Shown here: positions 1 through 6,699 of the stretch, piece after piece
Layout of the letters: each line of letters begins with the position of its first letter
How positions within the stretch are numbered: the first letter of the stretch is position 1
Source of the DNA: Arthrobacter sp.
GTDB lineage: Bacteria; Actinomycetota; Actinomycetes; Actinomycetales; Micrococcaceae
DNA length: 31,820 nucleotides
NCBI GenBank assembly: GCA_025464925.1
Contig: JAODMS010000216.1
Span: forward strand, 1-31,820
Direction of reading: 5' to 3'
Made by a program: the position numbers and the translations under genes
Notes under the pieces: model-generated
The model's database searches: none
Seen by the model: the letters and a program-made list of their open reading frames with translations, nothing else
Told to the model about the DNA's origin: nothing

Positions 1-1
1 C

Positions 2-169
2 GTTCTGGTCCACGCCCCGGCCGGCGTCTTCGTCAGCGAGGGCGGATACGAACTGGTCCTCGCGCTCGGAGCCGCCGCGCTGGCCATCGCCCTGGCAGGA
101 CCGGGCCGATGGTCCGTTGACCACGCCTTGTTCGGACGCCGCGACTCCAGGCTGAAGGTGCTCGCCTAG
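2..169 (+). CDS. DoxX-family membrane protein, C-terminal end (partial)
   Basis: Open frame from the window edge to TAG at 167-169, about 55 residues. It reads through a hydrophobic helix (ELVLALGAAALAIALAG) followed by a short polar tail (GPGRWSVDHALFGRR). The pattern of a glycine-rich helix followed by GPGR-(Y/W)-S-(V/L)-DH is typical of the end of DoxX-family integral membrane proteins, whose roles range from redox partners to poorly known membrane proteins. Only the last helix and tail are visible, so the family call is from memory of this motif. The start and operon lie outside the window. A strong hairpin follows about 24 bp after the stop, consistent with the end of a transcription unit. 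Confidence 0.6.
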   Translation, partial: VLVHAPAGVFVSEGGYELVLALGAAALAIALAGPGRWSVDHALFGRRDSRLKVLA

Positions 170-192
170 CCCACACCGGCAGAGACCAACGA

Positions 193-224
193 CGGCGGCT
201 GCGCACTCAGATACGCAGCCGCCG
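193..224 (+). terminator. GC-rich hairpin after the DoxX-like gene
   Basis: An 11-bp perfect inverted repeat (CGGCGGCTGCG / CGCAGCCGCCG) with a 10-nt loop lies 24 bp after the stop at 169. There is no long T tract, as is common for actinobacterial terminators. It could also serve the converging minus-strand ars operon. Confidence 0.6.
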
Positions 225-356
225 CCGGTTTCCAGAGGCTGCCTCCCAAGACCGGACTGCCACGTCAGCCGGCACCCCAGGCCCTTCGGACATCAAGTCT
301 GCGGCCGGAAGATGTTCACAGGCCGGCGATGAAACACCTGACCCGCCCAGTCGGGG

Positions 357-713
357 TCACCTTGACACATACGGCTTCTGGCAAGTTGCCTGTGTGGTCG
401 GAGGTGGCGCGGTTCTCTCTTCAGCCGCATTCAAGCGTCGCCACGGACTCAACCGCCACCGCGACGGGCCGCTGCTGTCGAGGATCCGGCCAACGGCGAT
501 CCCTGCCACGGCAGTGACGAGCAGACCAGCGGAAAAGGCTCCCGCCACCAGAACCGGGTCCCAGTCGGTGTCTTCGCTGATGGGCCGGACCACCGCGGAC
601 AGGGCGTAGTCGAGCGCACCCCATCCGGTGGGCTGGGTGATGCACAGCGCGGCCGGGCCCCCGCGCGGTGCACCCTCCGCGACCAGTGTCCTCGATGGTG
701 CCGGGGCCGGCAT
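357..713 (-). pseudogene. Truncated MFS transporter (N-terminal fragment)
   Basis: The ATG at 713 lies 2 bp after the stop of the upstream arsC-like gene, so it is the last cistron of the minus-strand ars operon. Residues about 20-82 look like the start of a major facilitator transporter: a first helix region (CITQPTGWGALDYALSAVV), then PISEDTDWDP, a second helix (AGAFSAGLLVTAVAGIAVG) and RILDSSGP, the MFS motif-A area. After SSGP, at about position 465-475, the similarity stops and the frame runs into a low-complexity Arg/Thr/Pro tail ending at 357. A working MFS protein needs about 400 residues with 12 helices. This has two, so it is called a remnant. Family members beside ars genes exist, but the substrate cannot be inferred here. 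Confidence 0.65.
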
Positions 714-715
714 GG

Positions 716-1138
716 CTAATTCCCGGTGAGCTCCGCATGCAGTTGCTGGACCCGGGTCTTGATGTCGTCCCGGACCAGGCGCATGCGTTCCATGCCTTCG
801 ATGCCGCGCTCGGAGGGCTCGTCCGTTTCCCAGACTTCAAAGCGGGTGCCCTCGTGTGGTTCGACTTTTGCTTCGGTGCCCAGGACGATGACGACATCGA
901 CCGCGTCCAGGACCTCGTCGGTGACGGGCTTGGGGTGTTCACCGGTGAAGTCGATGCCGAGTTCGGTCAGGGACTCCACGGCCTGGGGGTTCAGGGACTT
1001 GCCGGGTTTGGTGCCTGCGGAGTAGACGGTGACGGCCCTGCCTGCGATCTGGCTCATGAGCCCGGCAGCGAGCTGGGATTTTCCGCCGTTCTTGCTGCAA
1101 ACGAACAGGACGCTGGGCGTTTTCGTGGTCTCGTTCAT
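716..1138 (-). CDS. arsC: LMW-phosphatase-type arsenate reductase, CX5K variant (probably mycothiol-linked)
   Basis: A 140-aa low-molecular-weight phosphatase fold protein. The P-loop at residues 11-22 is LFVCSKNGGKSQ: the nucleophilic Cys is followed by five residues and Lys, where classical thioredoxin-type ArsC has Arg. The NGGKSQ form is what I recall from corynebacterial arsenate-mycothiol transferases, so the likely reaction is transfer of arsenate onto mycothiol, released by mycoredoxin. The pair of Cys residues expected in thioredoxin-coupled ArsC (as in MGCGDxCP) is absent; the corresponding stretch is VVIVLGTEAKVEP. The ATG overlaps the stop of the preceding arsC as ATGA, which indicates translational coupling. 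An open frame continues upstream to 1348 but is only a shadow of that gene. Confidence 0.85.
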   Translation of the reverse strand: MNETTKTPSVLFVCSKNGGKSQLAAGLMSQIAGRAVTVYSAGTKPGKSLNPQAVESLTELGIDFTGEHPKPVTDEVLDAVDVVIVLGTEAKVEPHEGTRFEVWETDEPSERGIEGMERMRLVRDDIKTRVQQLHAELTGN

Positions 1139-1593
1139 GCGTTTGATTCTTCCTTGTCGGAGCTGGGGTTGTGGAGCAGTGATGCGGCCAGTGTCTTGAC
1201 CCGTTCGTGGATTTCGTCGCGGATGATCCGCACGGCCGCAACGGGTAGTCCGGCCGGGTCTGCCAGCTCCCAGTCTTCGTAGCGTTTGCCGGGGTAGATC
1301 GGGCAGGAGTCGCCGCAGCCCATAGTGATCACGACGTCCGAGGCGCACACGACATCGTCGGTGAGGGGTTTGGGGTAGTCCCTGGTCAGGTCCAAGCCCA
1401 TTTCGGCCATCGCGGCGACGACGGCGGGGTCCAGCTCGGCCGCCGGCAGGGAGCCTGCGGACCGGACGTGGATCCGGCCCTTGGCCTCGACGTTCAACAG
1501 CGCGGCGGCCATCTGGGAGCGGCCGGCGTTCTGCACGCAGACAAACAAGACTTCGGGGACCTCGGAGGCGACGGCTCCCTTGGATTTGGCCAA
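1135..1593 (-). CDS. arsC: Arsenate reductase ArsC, catalytic domain (N-terminal extension cut off by a stop)
   Basis: A 152-aa frame starting at TTG 1593. The P-loop is LFVCVQNAGRSQ (CX5R-S) and the thioredoxin-relay segment is MGCGDSCPIYPGKRYEDWEL, as in thioredoxin-coupled arsenate reductases that reduce As(V) to As(III). The same frame stays open upstream for 72 codons to a TAA at 1810-1812 and encodes a helical region (ADKFSGIF..ETVERYVFESY) like the N-terminal helical domain fused to ArsC in many actinobacteria. No ATG or GTG occurs between the TAA and 1593, so the protein is either made from the weak TTG as a bare catalytic domain or is largely silenced. It overlaps the next arsC by ATGA. 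The catalytic part itself looks intact. Confidence 0.8.
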   Translation of the reverse strand: MAKSKGAVASEVPEVLFVCVQNAGRSQMAAALLNVEAKGRIHVRSAGSLPAAELDPAVVAAMAEMGLDLTRDYPKPLTDDVVCASDVVITMGCGDSCPIYPGKRYEDWELADPAGLPVAAVRIIRDEIHERVKTLAASLLHNPSSDKEESNA

Positions 1594-1828
1594 CGCGGTG
1601 AGCCGGTCGTTGGCGAAGTGTTCGGTGGTGGAAGCCAGGTGGATGGTGATCTTCGCGGTCCGCGCCAGGGCCGTATACGACTCGAAGACGTAGCGCTCGA
1701 CCGTTTCGGCCGCAAAGATGCCCGAGAACTTGTCGGCGAGGCGGCTGCTGATGCGGTGCAGCAGCTCGGTGTTGTCCTGCAGCCCCCGGCTGGTTTGCTG
1801 CCGGTCGCTTTAGTGGGGTTCAGTCATT
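1594..1828 (-). other. Orphaned N-terminal domain of arsC with an in-frame stop at codon 6
   Basis: At 1828 (minus) there is an ATG preceded by GGAG at 7-nt spacing, reading M-T-E-P-H and then TAA (1812-1810). After the TAA the same frame continues as S-D-R-Q-Q-T-S-R-G-L-Q-D and then the helical domain into ArsC without further stops. CAC-TAA-AGC could derive from CAC-CAA-AGC by one C-to-T change. The simplest reading is a nonsense mutation near the start of a helical-domain-ArsC gene. The upstream arsO frame also ends at this same TAA. Confidence 0.65.
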
Positions 1829-3240
1829 ACAGTGCTCCAGATAGGTTCATGGAAGGGGCCCGGATCAGTTGTTTCCCCGGAGCGGCCGTGGGACAGTCCG
1901 GTGGGGAAACCGACGAGCACCGGCTCGGGAGCGGAGCAGCACGAGGACTCCGATGTGACGGCGGCAGCTGCCGGAACGTCGCAGCTGGTGCCGGCGTCGG
2001 AGGAGCAGACGCCGGTTTCGGGAAGTTCGAGCTGGACGGTGTCCGCGGCTTCGCGGTCACCGGCCAGGGCGGCGACGACGGAGCGGACCTGTTCGTATCC
2101 GGTGGCGAGCAGGAAGGTCGGGGCCCGGCCGTAGGACTTCATCCCGACGATGTAGAAGTCCTTGTCCGGGTGGGCCAGAAGTGCCGCGCCGTGCGGGGGG
2201 ACGGTGCCGCAGGAGTGGAATTCGGGGTCGATCAGCGGACCCAGTTCCCGGGGTGCTTCGACGGCCGGGTCCAGGTCCAGCCGGAGTTCGCGGAGGATGT
2301 CCAGGTCCGGGCGGAAGCCGGTGCAGGGCACCACGATGTCGGCGTCCAGGGTCCGGCCGTCAACGGATTCGACCGTCACATGTAAGGCGAGGGATTTCAG
2401 CGAGCCGATGCCGAAGCCGGTGTGCAGTTCGATGGTCCCGGCCTCGACGAGGCGGCGGAGCCGGGCGCCGAGCTGGCCGCGGGCGGGCAGGCCGTCGGCG
2501 TCGCCTCCGCCGTAGACCTTCTCGGCGGACGCTCCGCGGACCGCCCAGAGGATCCGGGTGTCCGGTTCGTCCCGGGCCAGGTCCGCGAGGCTGATCAGGG
2601 TGTTGGCGGCGGAGTGGCCGGCGCCGACCACCAGGACACGGCTGCCTGCGAAAGCTCCACGGTTCCGGCCGGCGGTGTCGGGCAGGGGTGGAGAGATCCG
2701 GTCCGCGGCGGACTCTTCGCCGATCGCGGGCAGCCCGGAGGTGCCCAGCGGGTTGCGGATGGCCCAGGTGCCGGAGGCGTCAATGACCCCGGCCACGGTG
2801 TGGTCGCGGGTTTCTCCGTCCCTGTGCTCGACCCGGACGACGAACGGTGTGCTCTCCCGGTTGCGGGTGTGGGTCTTGTCCATGCCGGCGCGGGTCACAG
2901 CGATGACCCTGGCGCCGGTCTGCAGCCGGGAAGAGATGGCCGGGAGTGCGGCCAGCGGGGCGAGGTACTGGTCGATGAGGTCCCCGCCATAGGGAAGCGC
3001 CGTGGGCCGGGGCGATTTCCAGCCGGCGGCTTCGAGCAGGCGGACGGCGGCGGCATCGATATTGAACCGCCAGGGTGAGAACAGCCGGATGTGGCGCCAG
3101 TGCTCGATGGCGGCGCCGGCGGAGGGGCCCGCTTCAAGAATCAGGGGCTCGAGGCCGCGTTCGATCAGGTGGGCCGCGGCGGCCAGGCCCACCGGACCAG
3201 CGCCGATCACGGCATCGGGAAGGTTCTTCGCTGAATCCAT
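1810..3240 (-). CDS. arsO: ArsO-like FAD/NAD(P)-binding flavoprotein monooxygenase
   Basis: A 476-aa flavoprotein. The FAD Rossmann motif is at residues 12-20 (IGAGPVGLA), the NAD(P) motif at 204-212 (VVGAGHSAA), and a flavoprotein monooxygenase/ArsO-type ATG-like segment at 305-311 (PCTGFRPD). The C-terminus has a Cys-rich tail with Cys412, 420 and the pair 434-435, suggestive of thiol-metalloid contact. Genes of this kind recur in actinobacterial ars operons; the reaction is not settled. The start at 3240 has AGAGGA upstream. The frame is open well upstream into trxB, but only from Met3240 does it match the family. The last residues (about 452-476) overlap the ArsC start region: the stop is the TAA inside the next gene's frame, so the natural end may have been shifted. 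It lies 83 bp after a Cys-rich mini-ORF. Confidence 0.8.
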   Translation of the reverse strand: MDSAKNLPDAVIGAGPVGLAAAAHLIERGLEPLILEAGPSAGAAIEHWRHIRLFSPWRFNIDAAAVRLLEAAGWKSPRPTALPYGGDLIDQYLAPLAALPAISSRLQTGARVIAVTRAGMDKTHTRNRESTPFVVRVEHRDGETRDHTVAGVIDASGTWAIRNPLGTSGLPAIGEESAADRISPPLPDTAGRNRGAFAGSRVLVVGAGHSAANTLISLADLARDEPDTRILWAVRGASAEKVYGGGDADGLPARGQLGARLRRLVEAGTIELHTGFGIGSLKSLALHVTVESVDGRTLDADIVVPCTGFRPDLDILRELRLDLDPAVEAPRELGPLIDPEFHSCGTVPPHGAALLAHPDKDFYIVGMKSYGRAPTFLLATGYEQVRSVVAALAGDREAADTVQLELPETGVCSSDAGTSCDVPAAAAVTSESSCCSAPEPVLVGFPTGLSHGRSGETTDPGPFHEPIWSTVMTEPH

Positions 3241-3285
3241 GGTGTCCTCTGTTTCATCCGTAAATGTGGCGGTTCTTGCCGGAGG

Positions 3286-3315
3286 GCCTGCCGGTCCCTT
3301 GCGGGGCCGGCAGGC
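3286..3315 (-). promoter_or_regulatory. Strong hairpin between the mini-ORF and arsO
   Basis: A 9-bp perfect stem (GCCTGCCGG / CCGGCAGGC) extended by three more pairs past a C.A mismatch, around a GCAA loop. It starts about 9 nt after the mini-ORF stop and is 46 bp before the arsO start. There is no T tract, so it may be a partial terminator or an RNA-stability element that sets lower expression of the distal arsO-arsC part. Confidence 0.5.
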
Positions 3316-3323
3316 TGCGGGTG

Positions 3324-3380
3324 TCAGCAGCAGTCCTGGTCGTCGTCGCAGCAACCATCGCCGCAGCATCCTGTCTTCAT
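3324..3380 (-). CDS. 18-residue Cys-rich mini-protein between trxB and arsO
   Basis: ATG at 3380, stop TGA at 3324: M-K-T-G-CC-G-D-G-CC-D-D-D-Q-D-CC. Six of 18 residues are Cys, arranged as three CC pairs, with five Asp. A purine-rich ribosome-binding site (GGAGAGGGGGTGA) sits just upstream at suitable distance, within the 27-bp gap after trxB, so the position is that of a real cistron. I do not recognise a family. The composition suggests soft-metal or arsenite binding, or a sensor/leader peptide read by Cys supply, acting with the hairpin that follows. The alternative is chance: the frame is short and Cys codons (TGC) can come from GC-rich repeats. Sequence composition and RBS favour a real product but no homology is available. 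Confidence 0.45.
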   Translation of the reverse strand: MKTGCCGDGCCDDDQDCC

Positions 3381-3407
3381 TCAGCTCACCCCCTCTCCGT
3401 CCCTGGT

Positions 3408-4397
3408 TCAGGAGTGGGTAGGTTCTTCGACTAACGCGGTGGCTATGCTGTCGGCATCCTCCAGCGCGGCGAGGTAGCGCTCGGCGTCCAGGGCGGCGGA
3501 GCAGCCGGTGCCGGCCGCGGTGATGGCCTGCCGGTAGCGGTGGTCCACGGCGTCCCCGCACGCGAACACGCCGGAGAGGTTGGTGACCGTGGTTGGGGAA
3601 TCGACCTTGATGTAGCCCTCCGCATCCAGCTCCACCTGGCCCTTCACGAGTTCGGTCCGCGGCACATGTCCGATCGCGACGAAGATGCCGGTGGCGTCCT
3701 GCTCGCGGGTCTCGCCGGTGACGGTGTCCTTCAAGGTCACGCCGGTGACCTTCCCGTCGCCGTGGATGGCGGTGATGGCCGAGTTCCAGGCGAAGCTGAT
3801 CTTGGGATTGTCCTTGGCGCGCTGGGCCATGATCCGGGAAGCGCGCAGTTCGCCCTTGCGGACCACCACCGTCACCGACTTCCCGAAACGGGTCAGGAAG
3901 GTCGCCTCCTCCATTGCCGAATCCCCGCCGCCGACGACGAGAATGTCCTGCTCGCGGAAGAAGAAACCGTCGCAGGTGGCACACCAGGAGACACCGTGGC
4001 CGCTGAACTTCTTCTCCTCCGGCAGGCCCAGCTCCTTATAAACCGAACCGGTGGCGAGGATGACCGCGGGAGCATCGTGGGTCTCGCCGGCACCGGTGAC
4101 GACGCGCTTGAGGTGCCCGGTCAGCGTCACTTCGGTGACGTCGTCGAAGACCACCTGTGCGCCGAACCGCTCCGCCTGGGCCTGCAGCCCGTCCATGAGC
4201 TCCGGTCCCTGGACCCCGCTGGGGAAGCCAGGGAAGTTCTCCACCTCGGTGGTGTTCATGAGGGCGCCGCCCGCGGTGACTGACCCGGCCAGGACCAGGG
4301 GCTTCAGGCCCGCCCGCGCGGCGTAGATGGCCGCGGTGTAGCCGGCAGGGCCGGATCCGATGATAATCAGCTGTTCGGTGCTCACGGTGTCACTCAT
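3408..4397 (-). CDS. trxB: Thioredoxin reductase (NADPH)
   Basis: A 329-aa protein of usual TrxR length. The FAD motif is IIGSGPAGYTAA at residues 12-23, the redox-active CATC pair is at Cys139/Cys142 (VSWCATCDGFFF), the NADPH motif is VVGGGDSAMEEA near 155, and the C-terminal GVFACGDAVD-type FAD segment is present. It reduces thioredoxin with NADPH. In this operon it would feed electrons to the thioredoxin-type ArsC enzymes on either side. The start at 4397 has AGGAG 8 nt upstream and follows the preceding arsC by 30 bp. No thioredoxin gene is visible in the window, so the partner must be encoded elsewhere. Confidence 0.93.
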   Translation of the reverse strand: MSDTVSTEQLIIIGSGPAGYTAAIYAARAGLKPLVLAGSVTAGGALMNTTEVENFPGFPSGVQGPELMDGLQAQAERFGAQVVFDDVTEVTLTGHLKRVVTGAGETHDAPAVILATGSVYKELGLPEEKKFSGHGVSWCATCDGFFFREQDILVVGGGDSAMEEATFLTRFGKSVTVVVRKGELRASRIMAQRAKDNPKISFAWNSAITAIHGDGKVTGVTLKDTVTGETREQDATGIFVAIGHVPRTELVKGQVELDAEGYIKVDSPTTVTNLSGVFACGDAVDHRYRQAITAAGTGCSAALDAERYLAALEDADSIATALVEEPTHS

Positions 4398-4427
4398 GAA
4401 AAGACTCCTGGTGCTCGGGACGGGGGG

Positions 4428-4850
4428 TTACTTGGCGGCGGGCGTGAGGGACGCGATCAGGGCCTCGATACGGGTCCTGATCTCGTCGCGGATCGGGCGG
4501 ACGGACTCGACGCCCTGCCCGGCGGGGTCCTCCAGGACCCAGTCCTCGTAGCGCTTACCCGGGAAGTACGGGCACTCGTCCCCGCAGCCCATGGTGATCA
4601 CGACGTCGGATTCCTTGACAGCCTCGGTGGTGAGGACCTTCGGGATCTCGGCAGACATGTCGATCCCGAGTTCGGCCATGGCCGCCACAGCGGCGGGGTT
4701 GACCTTGTCGGCGGGCCGGGAACCGGCGGAGCGGACCTCGATCCGGCCCTCACCGAGGGTGGTGAGGAAGGCGGCGGCCATCTGGGAGCGGCCGGCATTG
4801 TGGACGCAGACGAACAATACGGAGGGCTTCTTGGCGGCTTCGGTGCTCAC
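4428..4850 (-). CDS. arsC: Arsenate reductase ArsC (LMW-PTP, thioredoxin type), first gene of operon
   Basis: 140 aa. The P-loop is LFVCVHNAGRSQ (residues 11-22) with the CX5R-S signature. The relay region is VVITMGCGDECPYFPGKRYEDWVLEDPAG, with the two downstream Cys expected for a thioredoxin-linked enzyme. The GTG start at 4850 has AGGAG 7 nt upstream. It is a first cistron: the upstream gap 4851-5104 contains a promoter-like pair and an ArsR-type inverted repeat. It is the same family as the catalytic domain at 1135-1593 and similar in the relay motif, so the two are duplicate paralogues. It lacks the N-terminal helical domain. Confidence 0.93.
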   Translation of the reverse strand: MSTEAAKKPSVLFVCVHNAGRSQMAAAFLTTLGEGRIEVRSAGSRPADKVNPAAVAAMAELGIDMSAEIPKVLTTEAVKESDVVITMGCGDECPYFPGKRYEDWVLEDPAGQGVESVRPIRDEIRTRIEALIASLTPAAK

Positions 4851-4937
4851 GGGGTTTCTCCTGGAATCAGTTTGGGTGACGGGTGCATTGCGGGCTGTTG
4901 AGGTACTGCACCCGACACCTGCAGCGCTCGATGGGAC

Positions 4938-4990
4938 ATTGATGATGATCGATACAGTGAGTATCGGACTATAAATTGATGATTGTCAAT
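4938..4990 (-). promoter_or_regulatory. Promoter and ArsR-type operator for the arsC-trxB-arsO operon
   Basis: On the minus strand a -35 TTGACA (4989-4984), an 18-bp spacer and a -10 GATACT (4965-4960). The inverted repeat ATTGA-N6-TCAAT at 4975-4990 overlaps the -35. A degenerate second copy (ATTGA-N6-TCGAT, 4938-4953) lies just downstream. The same ATTGA-TGATNG-TCAAT core is repeated upstream of the stand-alone arsR at 6665-6680, implying shared control by that ArsR. This assignment is inference from pattern. Confidence 0.65.
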
Positions 4991-5104
4991 ATTTACGTCA
5001 TGTCGGTTTCACCGCTCCCTCGGGTATTCCGTCCGACCCTGGCGGGCCCGCGGGATATCCCCTTGTCCGGTAGCGAAAAGGAGCAGACGGGCATGGTCAG
5101 CGAG

Positions 5105-5779
5105 TCAGGCAGCGAGTACGCGGGGTGCGAGGTCATTGATGCGGTCAGCGATGTCCTTGAAGGCCTTCTCGAAGGCGTCCTCGGTGCCCAGGCGCAGCGG
5201 ATCCGGCACTGACCAGTGCACGCCGCCCAGTCCGATCAGCTCCTCATGGGCGTTGTCGCACACGGTCACCACAAAATCCCCCTCCCCTGCCACCTGGTCG
5301 AGCCTGCGCGGAGGAAGGTCTGCGAGGTCCACGCCGTGACGGCGGGCGACCTCGATGGCTCCCTGGGCGATGCGGTCCGCGGGATGCGTTCCCGCCGACA
5401 TTGAAGGGATGTCGCTGACCTGCTGCCAGAGGGCGGCCGCCAGCTGGGACCGGGCACTGTTTCGCGTGCAGACGAACAGAACGCGGCGGGCCCCATGTTC
5501 GGCTCCCGGAACGAGGCCCTCCAGAGCGCCGGCAGCAAGCCGGATATAGCTGCGGCGTCTGTCGGCTTCGGAGCGGTGGCGGGTTGCCAGCCCGGCCTCT
5601 TCCAGTGCGCGCAGATGGTGGGACAGCAGATTCGACGGCATGGCCAGCTCCGCCTGCAGCTCGGTCGGGGAAAAGTCCCCCAGCGTCAGCAGATCAACGA
5701 TGCGCAGCCGCGCAGGATCGGCGAGCGCCGCGTGCTTGGCTACCCGCGCCCGAAAACCGTGCGCTGTCTCAATATTCAT
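5105..5779 (-). CDS. ArsR-ArsC fusion: winged-helix regulator plus arsenate-reductase domain
   Basis: 224 aa. Residues 10-85 are an ArsR-type winged helix (AALADPARLRIVDLLTLGDFSPTEL, recognition region SNLLSHHLRALEEAGL). Residues 99-220 are an LMW-phosphatase domain with P-loop VLFVCTRNSARSQ (Cys104, Arg110). The domain order regulator-reductase is a known actinobacterial architecture: the sensor and arsenate reductase are one polypeptide. The ATG at 5779 is preferred; a TTG at 5815 would add 12 residues. The chosen ATG lies 7 nt after a -10 (see promoter), so the transcript may be leaderless. It is divergent from the aquaporin gene, whose start is 46 bp away. The reductase domain lacks the MGCGDxCP segment, so a thioredoxin mechanism is not evident. 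Confidence 0.88.
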   Translation of the reverse strand: MNIETAHGFRARVAKHAALADPARLRIVDLLTLGDFSPTELQAELAMPSNLLSHHLRALEEAGLATRHRSEADRRRSYIRLAAGALEGLVPGAEHGARRVLFVCTRNSARSQLAAALWQQVSDIPSMSAGTHPADRIAQGAIEVARRHGVDLADLPPRRLDQVAGEGDFVVTVCDNAHEELIGLGGVHWSVPDPLRLGTEDAFEKAFKDIADRINDLAPRVLAA

Positions 5780-5815
5780 TGATTCAATTTTGACTGAGTT
5801 AATTCTTTCGGTCAA
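5779..5815 (-). promoter_or_regulatory. Promoter/operator between the ArsR-ArsC fusion and the aquaporin
   Basis: On the minus strand -35 TTGACC (5815-5810), a 17-bp spacer and -10 CAAAAT (5792-5787), 7 nt before the ATG. An imperfect inverted repeat with arms TTGATTCA (5779-5786) and TGAGTTAA (5795-5802), 6 of 8 pairs matching, covers the -10 and the start. It is a likely autoregulatory site acting on both divergent genes. A clear -10 for the aquaporin was not found. Confidence 0.55.
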
Positions 5816-5824
5816 GCTGTTGTT

Positions 5825-6565
5825 ATGACTTCCAACCAGCCGCCCCTGTGGCGCCGTGCCGTCGCCGAACTGCTGGGCACCAGCCTGCTCGTGATGATCG
5901 TCGTCGGCTCCGGGATCGCTGCGCAGCAGCTATCCCCCAATGATGTTGGCCTGCAGCTGCTCCAGAACAGCACCGCGACCGTGTTGGGCCTGACGGTGCT
6001 GATTCTGGTGCTCGGGCCCGTGAGCGGCGCGCACTTCAATCCCGTGGTGTCCCTCGCCGACTGGATCCTGGGCCGGCGCAGCGGCGCGGGGCTGACCCTG
6101 CCTGAGCTTGGCACCTATGTGGTGGCTCAGACCGTGGGTGCGATCAGTGGCAGCGTGGTCGCGAACGCCATGTTTGAGGTGGGCACCTCCATCTCCACCA
6201 AGGAGCGCGCAACCCCGGGGCATCTGCTCGGTGAGGTGATCGCGACCGCCGGGCTGATCCTGCTGGTCTTCGCCCTGGCCGCCACCTCCCGTGGCGTCCT
6301 CGCCGCGCCGGCGGTGGGCGCCTACATCGGAGCCGCGTACTGGTTCACGTCCTCGACGTCGTTCGCGAACCCCGCCGTGACAGTCGGCCGTATCTTCAGT
6401 GACACCTTCGCCGGCATCGCACCGGCTTCCGTTCCCGGCTTCGTGGTGGCGCAGCTGATCGGCGCGGCAGCAGGCCTTGGCCTCCTCCTGGTCCTGTTCC
6501 CCTCCGCGGCCCGCACCGCGGACGACGTCGTTCTCCCGCACAGTTCCGAAACGCCCGGCTCGTAG
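5825..6565 (+). CDS. aqpS: Aquaporin-type arsenite channel (AqpS-like MIP)
   Basis: 246 aa with six hydrophobic segments and both MIP loops: HFNPVVS (NPV, residues 72-74) and FANPAVTVGR (NPA, 182-184). The residue directly after the second NPA is Val, where water/glycerol channels have the selectivity-filter Arg; as I recall the same replacement is found in AqpS of rhizobial ars operons, and would widen the pore. Function inferred: downhill exit of arsenite made by the ArsC enzymes, or uptake and leakage of metalloid acids. It is divergent from the ArsR-ArsC fusion with a shared control region, fitting an ars role. A few other residues of the channel cannot be judged without alignment. No active pump gene accompanies it. 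Confidence 0.88.
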   Translation: MTSNQPPLWRRAVAELLGTSLLVMIVVGSGIAAQQLSPNDVGLQLLQNSTATVLGLTVLILVLGPVSGAHFNPVVSLADWILGRRSGAGLTLPELGTYVVAQTVGAISGSVVANAMFEVGTSISTKERATPGHLLGEVIATAGLILLVFALAATSRGVLAAPAVGAYIGAAYWFTSSTSFANPAVTVGRIFSDTFAGIAPASVPGFVVAQLIGAAAGLGLLLVLFPSAARTADDVVLPHSSETPGS

Positions 6566-6664
6566 CCGTCGCCGACGCCGGGCGGGCCGGCCCGTGTGCG
6601 TTGCCGCTTGTTAACAGGGCCTGCGCCGGGGTTGCTCCGGGCCGGGAGCCCTTGCGGCTCATAC

Positions 6665-6693
6665 ATTGATGATGGTCAATATCAAGGCATAAT
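6665..6693 (+). promoter_or_regulatory. Promoter and operator of arsR
   Basis: The inverted repeat ATTGA-N6-TCAAT (6665-6680) matches the one at 4975-4990. A -35-like TTGATG (6666-6671), 16-bp spacer and -10-like CATAAT (6688-6693) place the transcription start at or next to the arsR ATG (6700), implying a leaderless message and autoregulation. Confidence 0.6.
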
Positions 6694-6699
6694 GGCTAC

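Noticed and set aside
1139..1348. Longer start of the CX5K arsC
   Set aside because: The extra 70 residues overlap the upstream arsC in another frame and have no ArsC features; ATGA coupling supports 1138.
3241..3984. Upstream extension of the arsO frame
   Set aside because: It lies antisense-free but out of frame over trxB and gives Arg/Gly-rich text; family similarity starts at Met3240.
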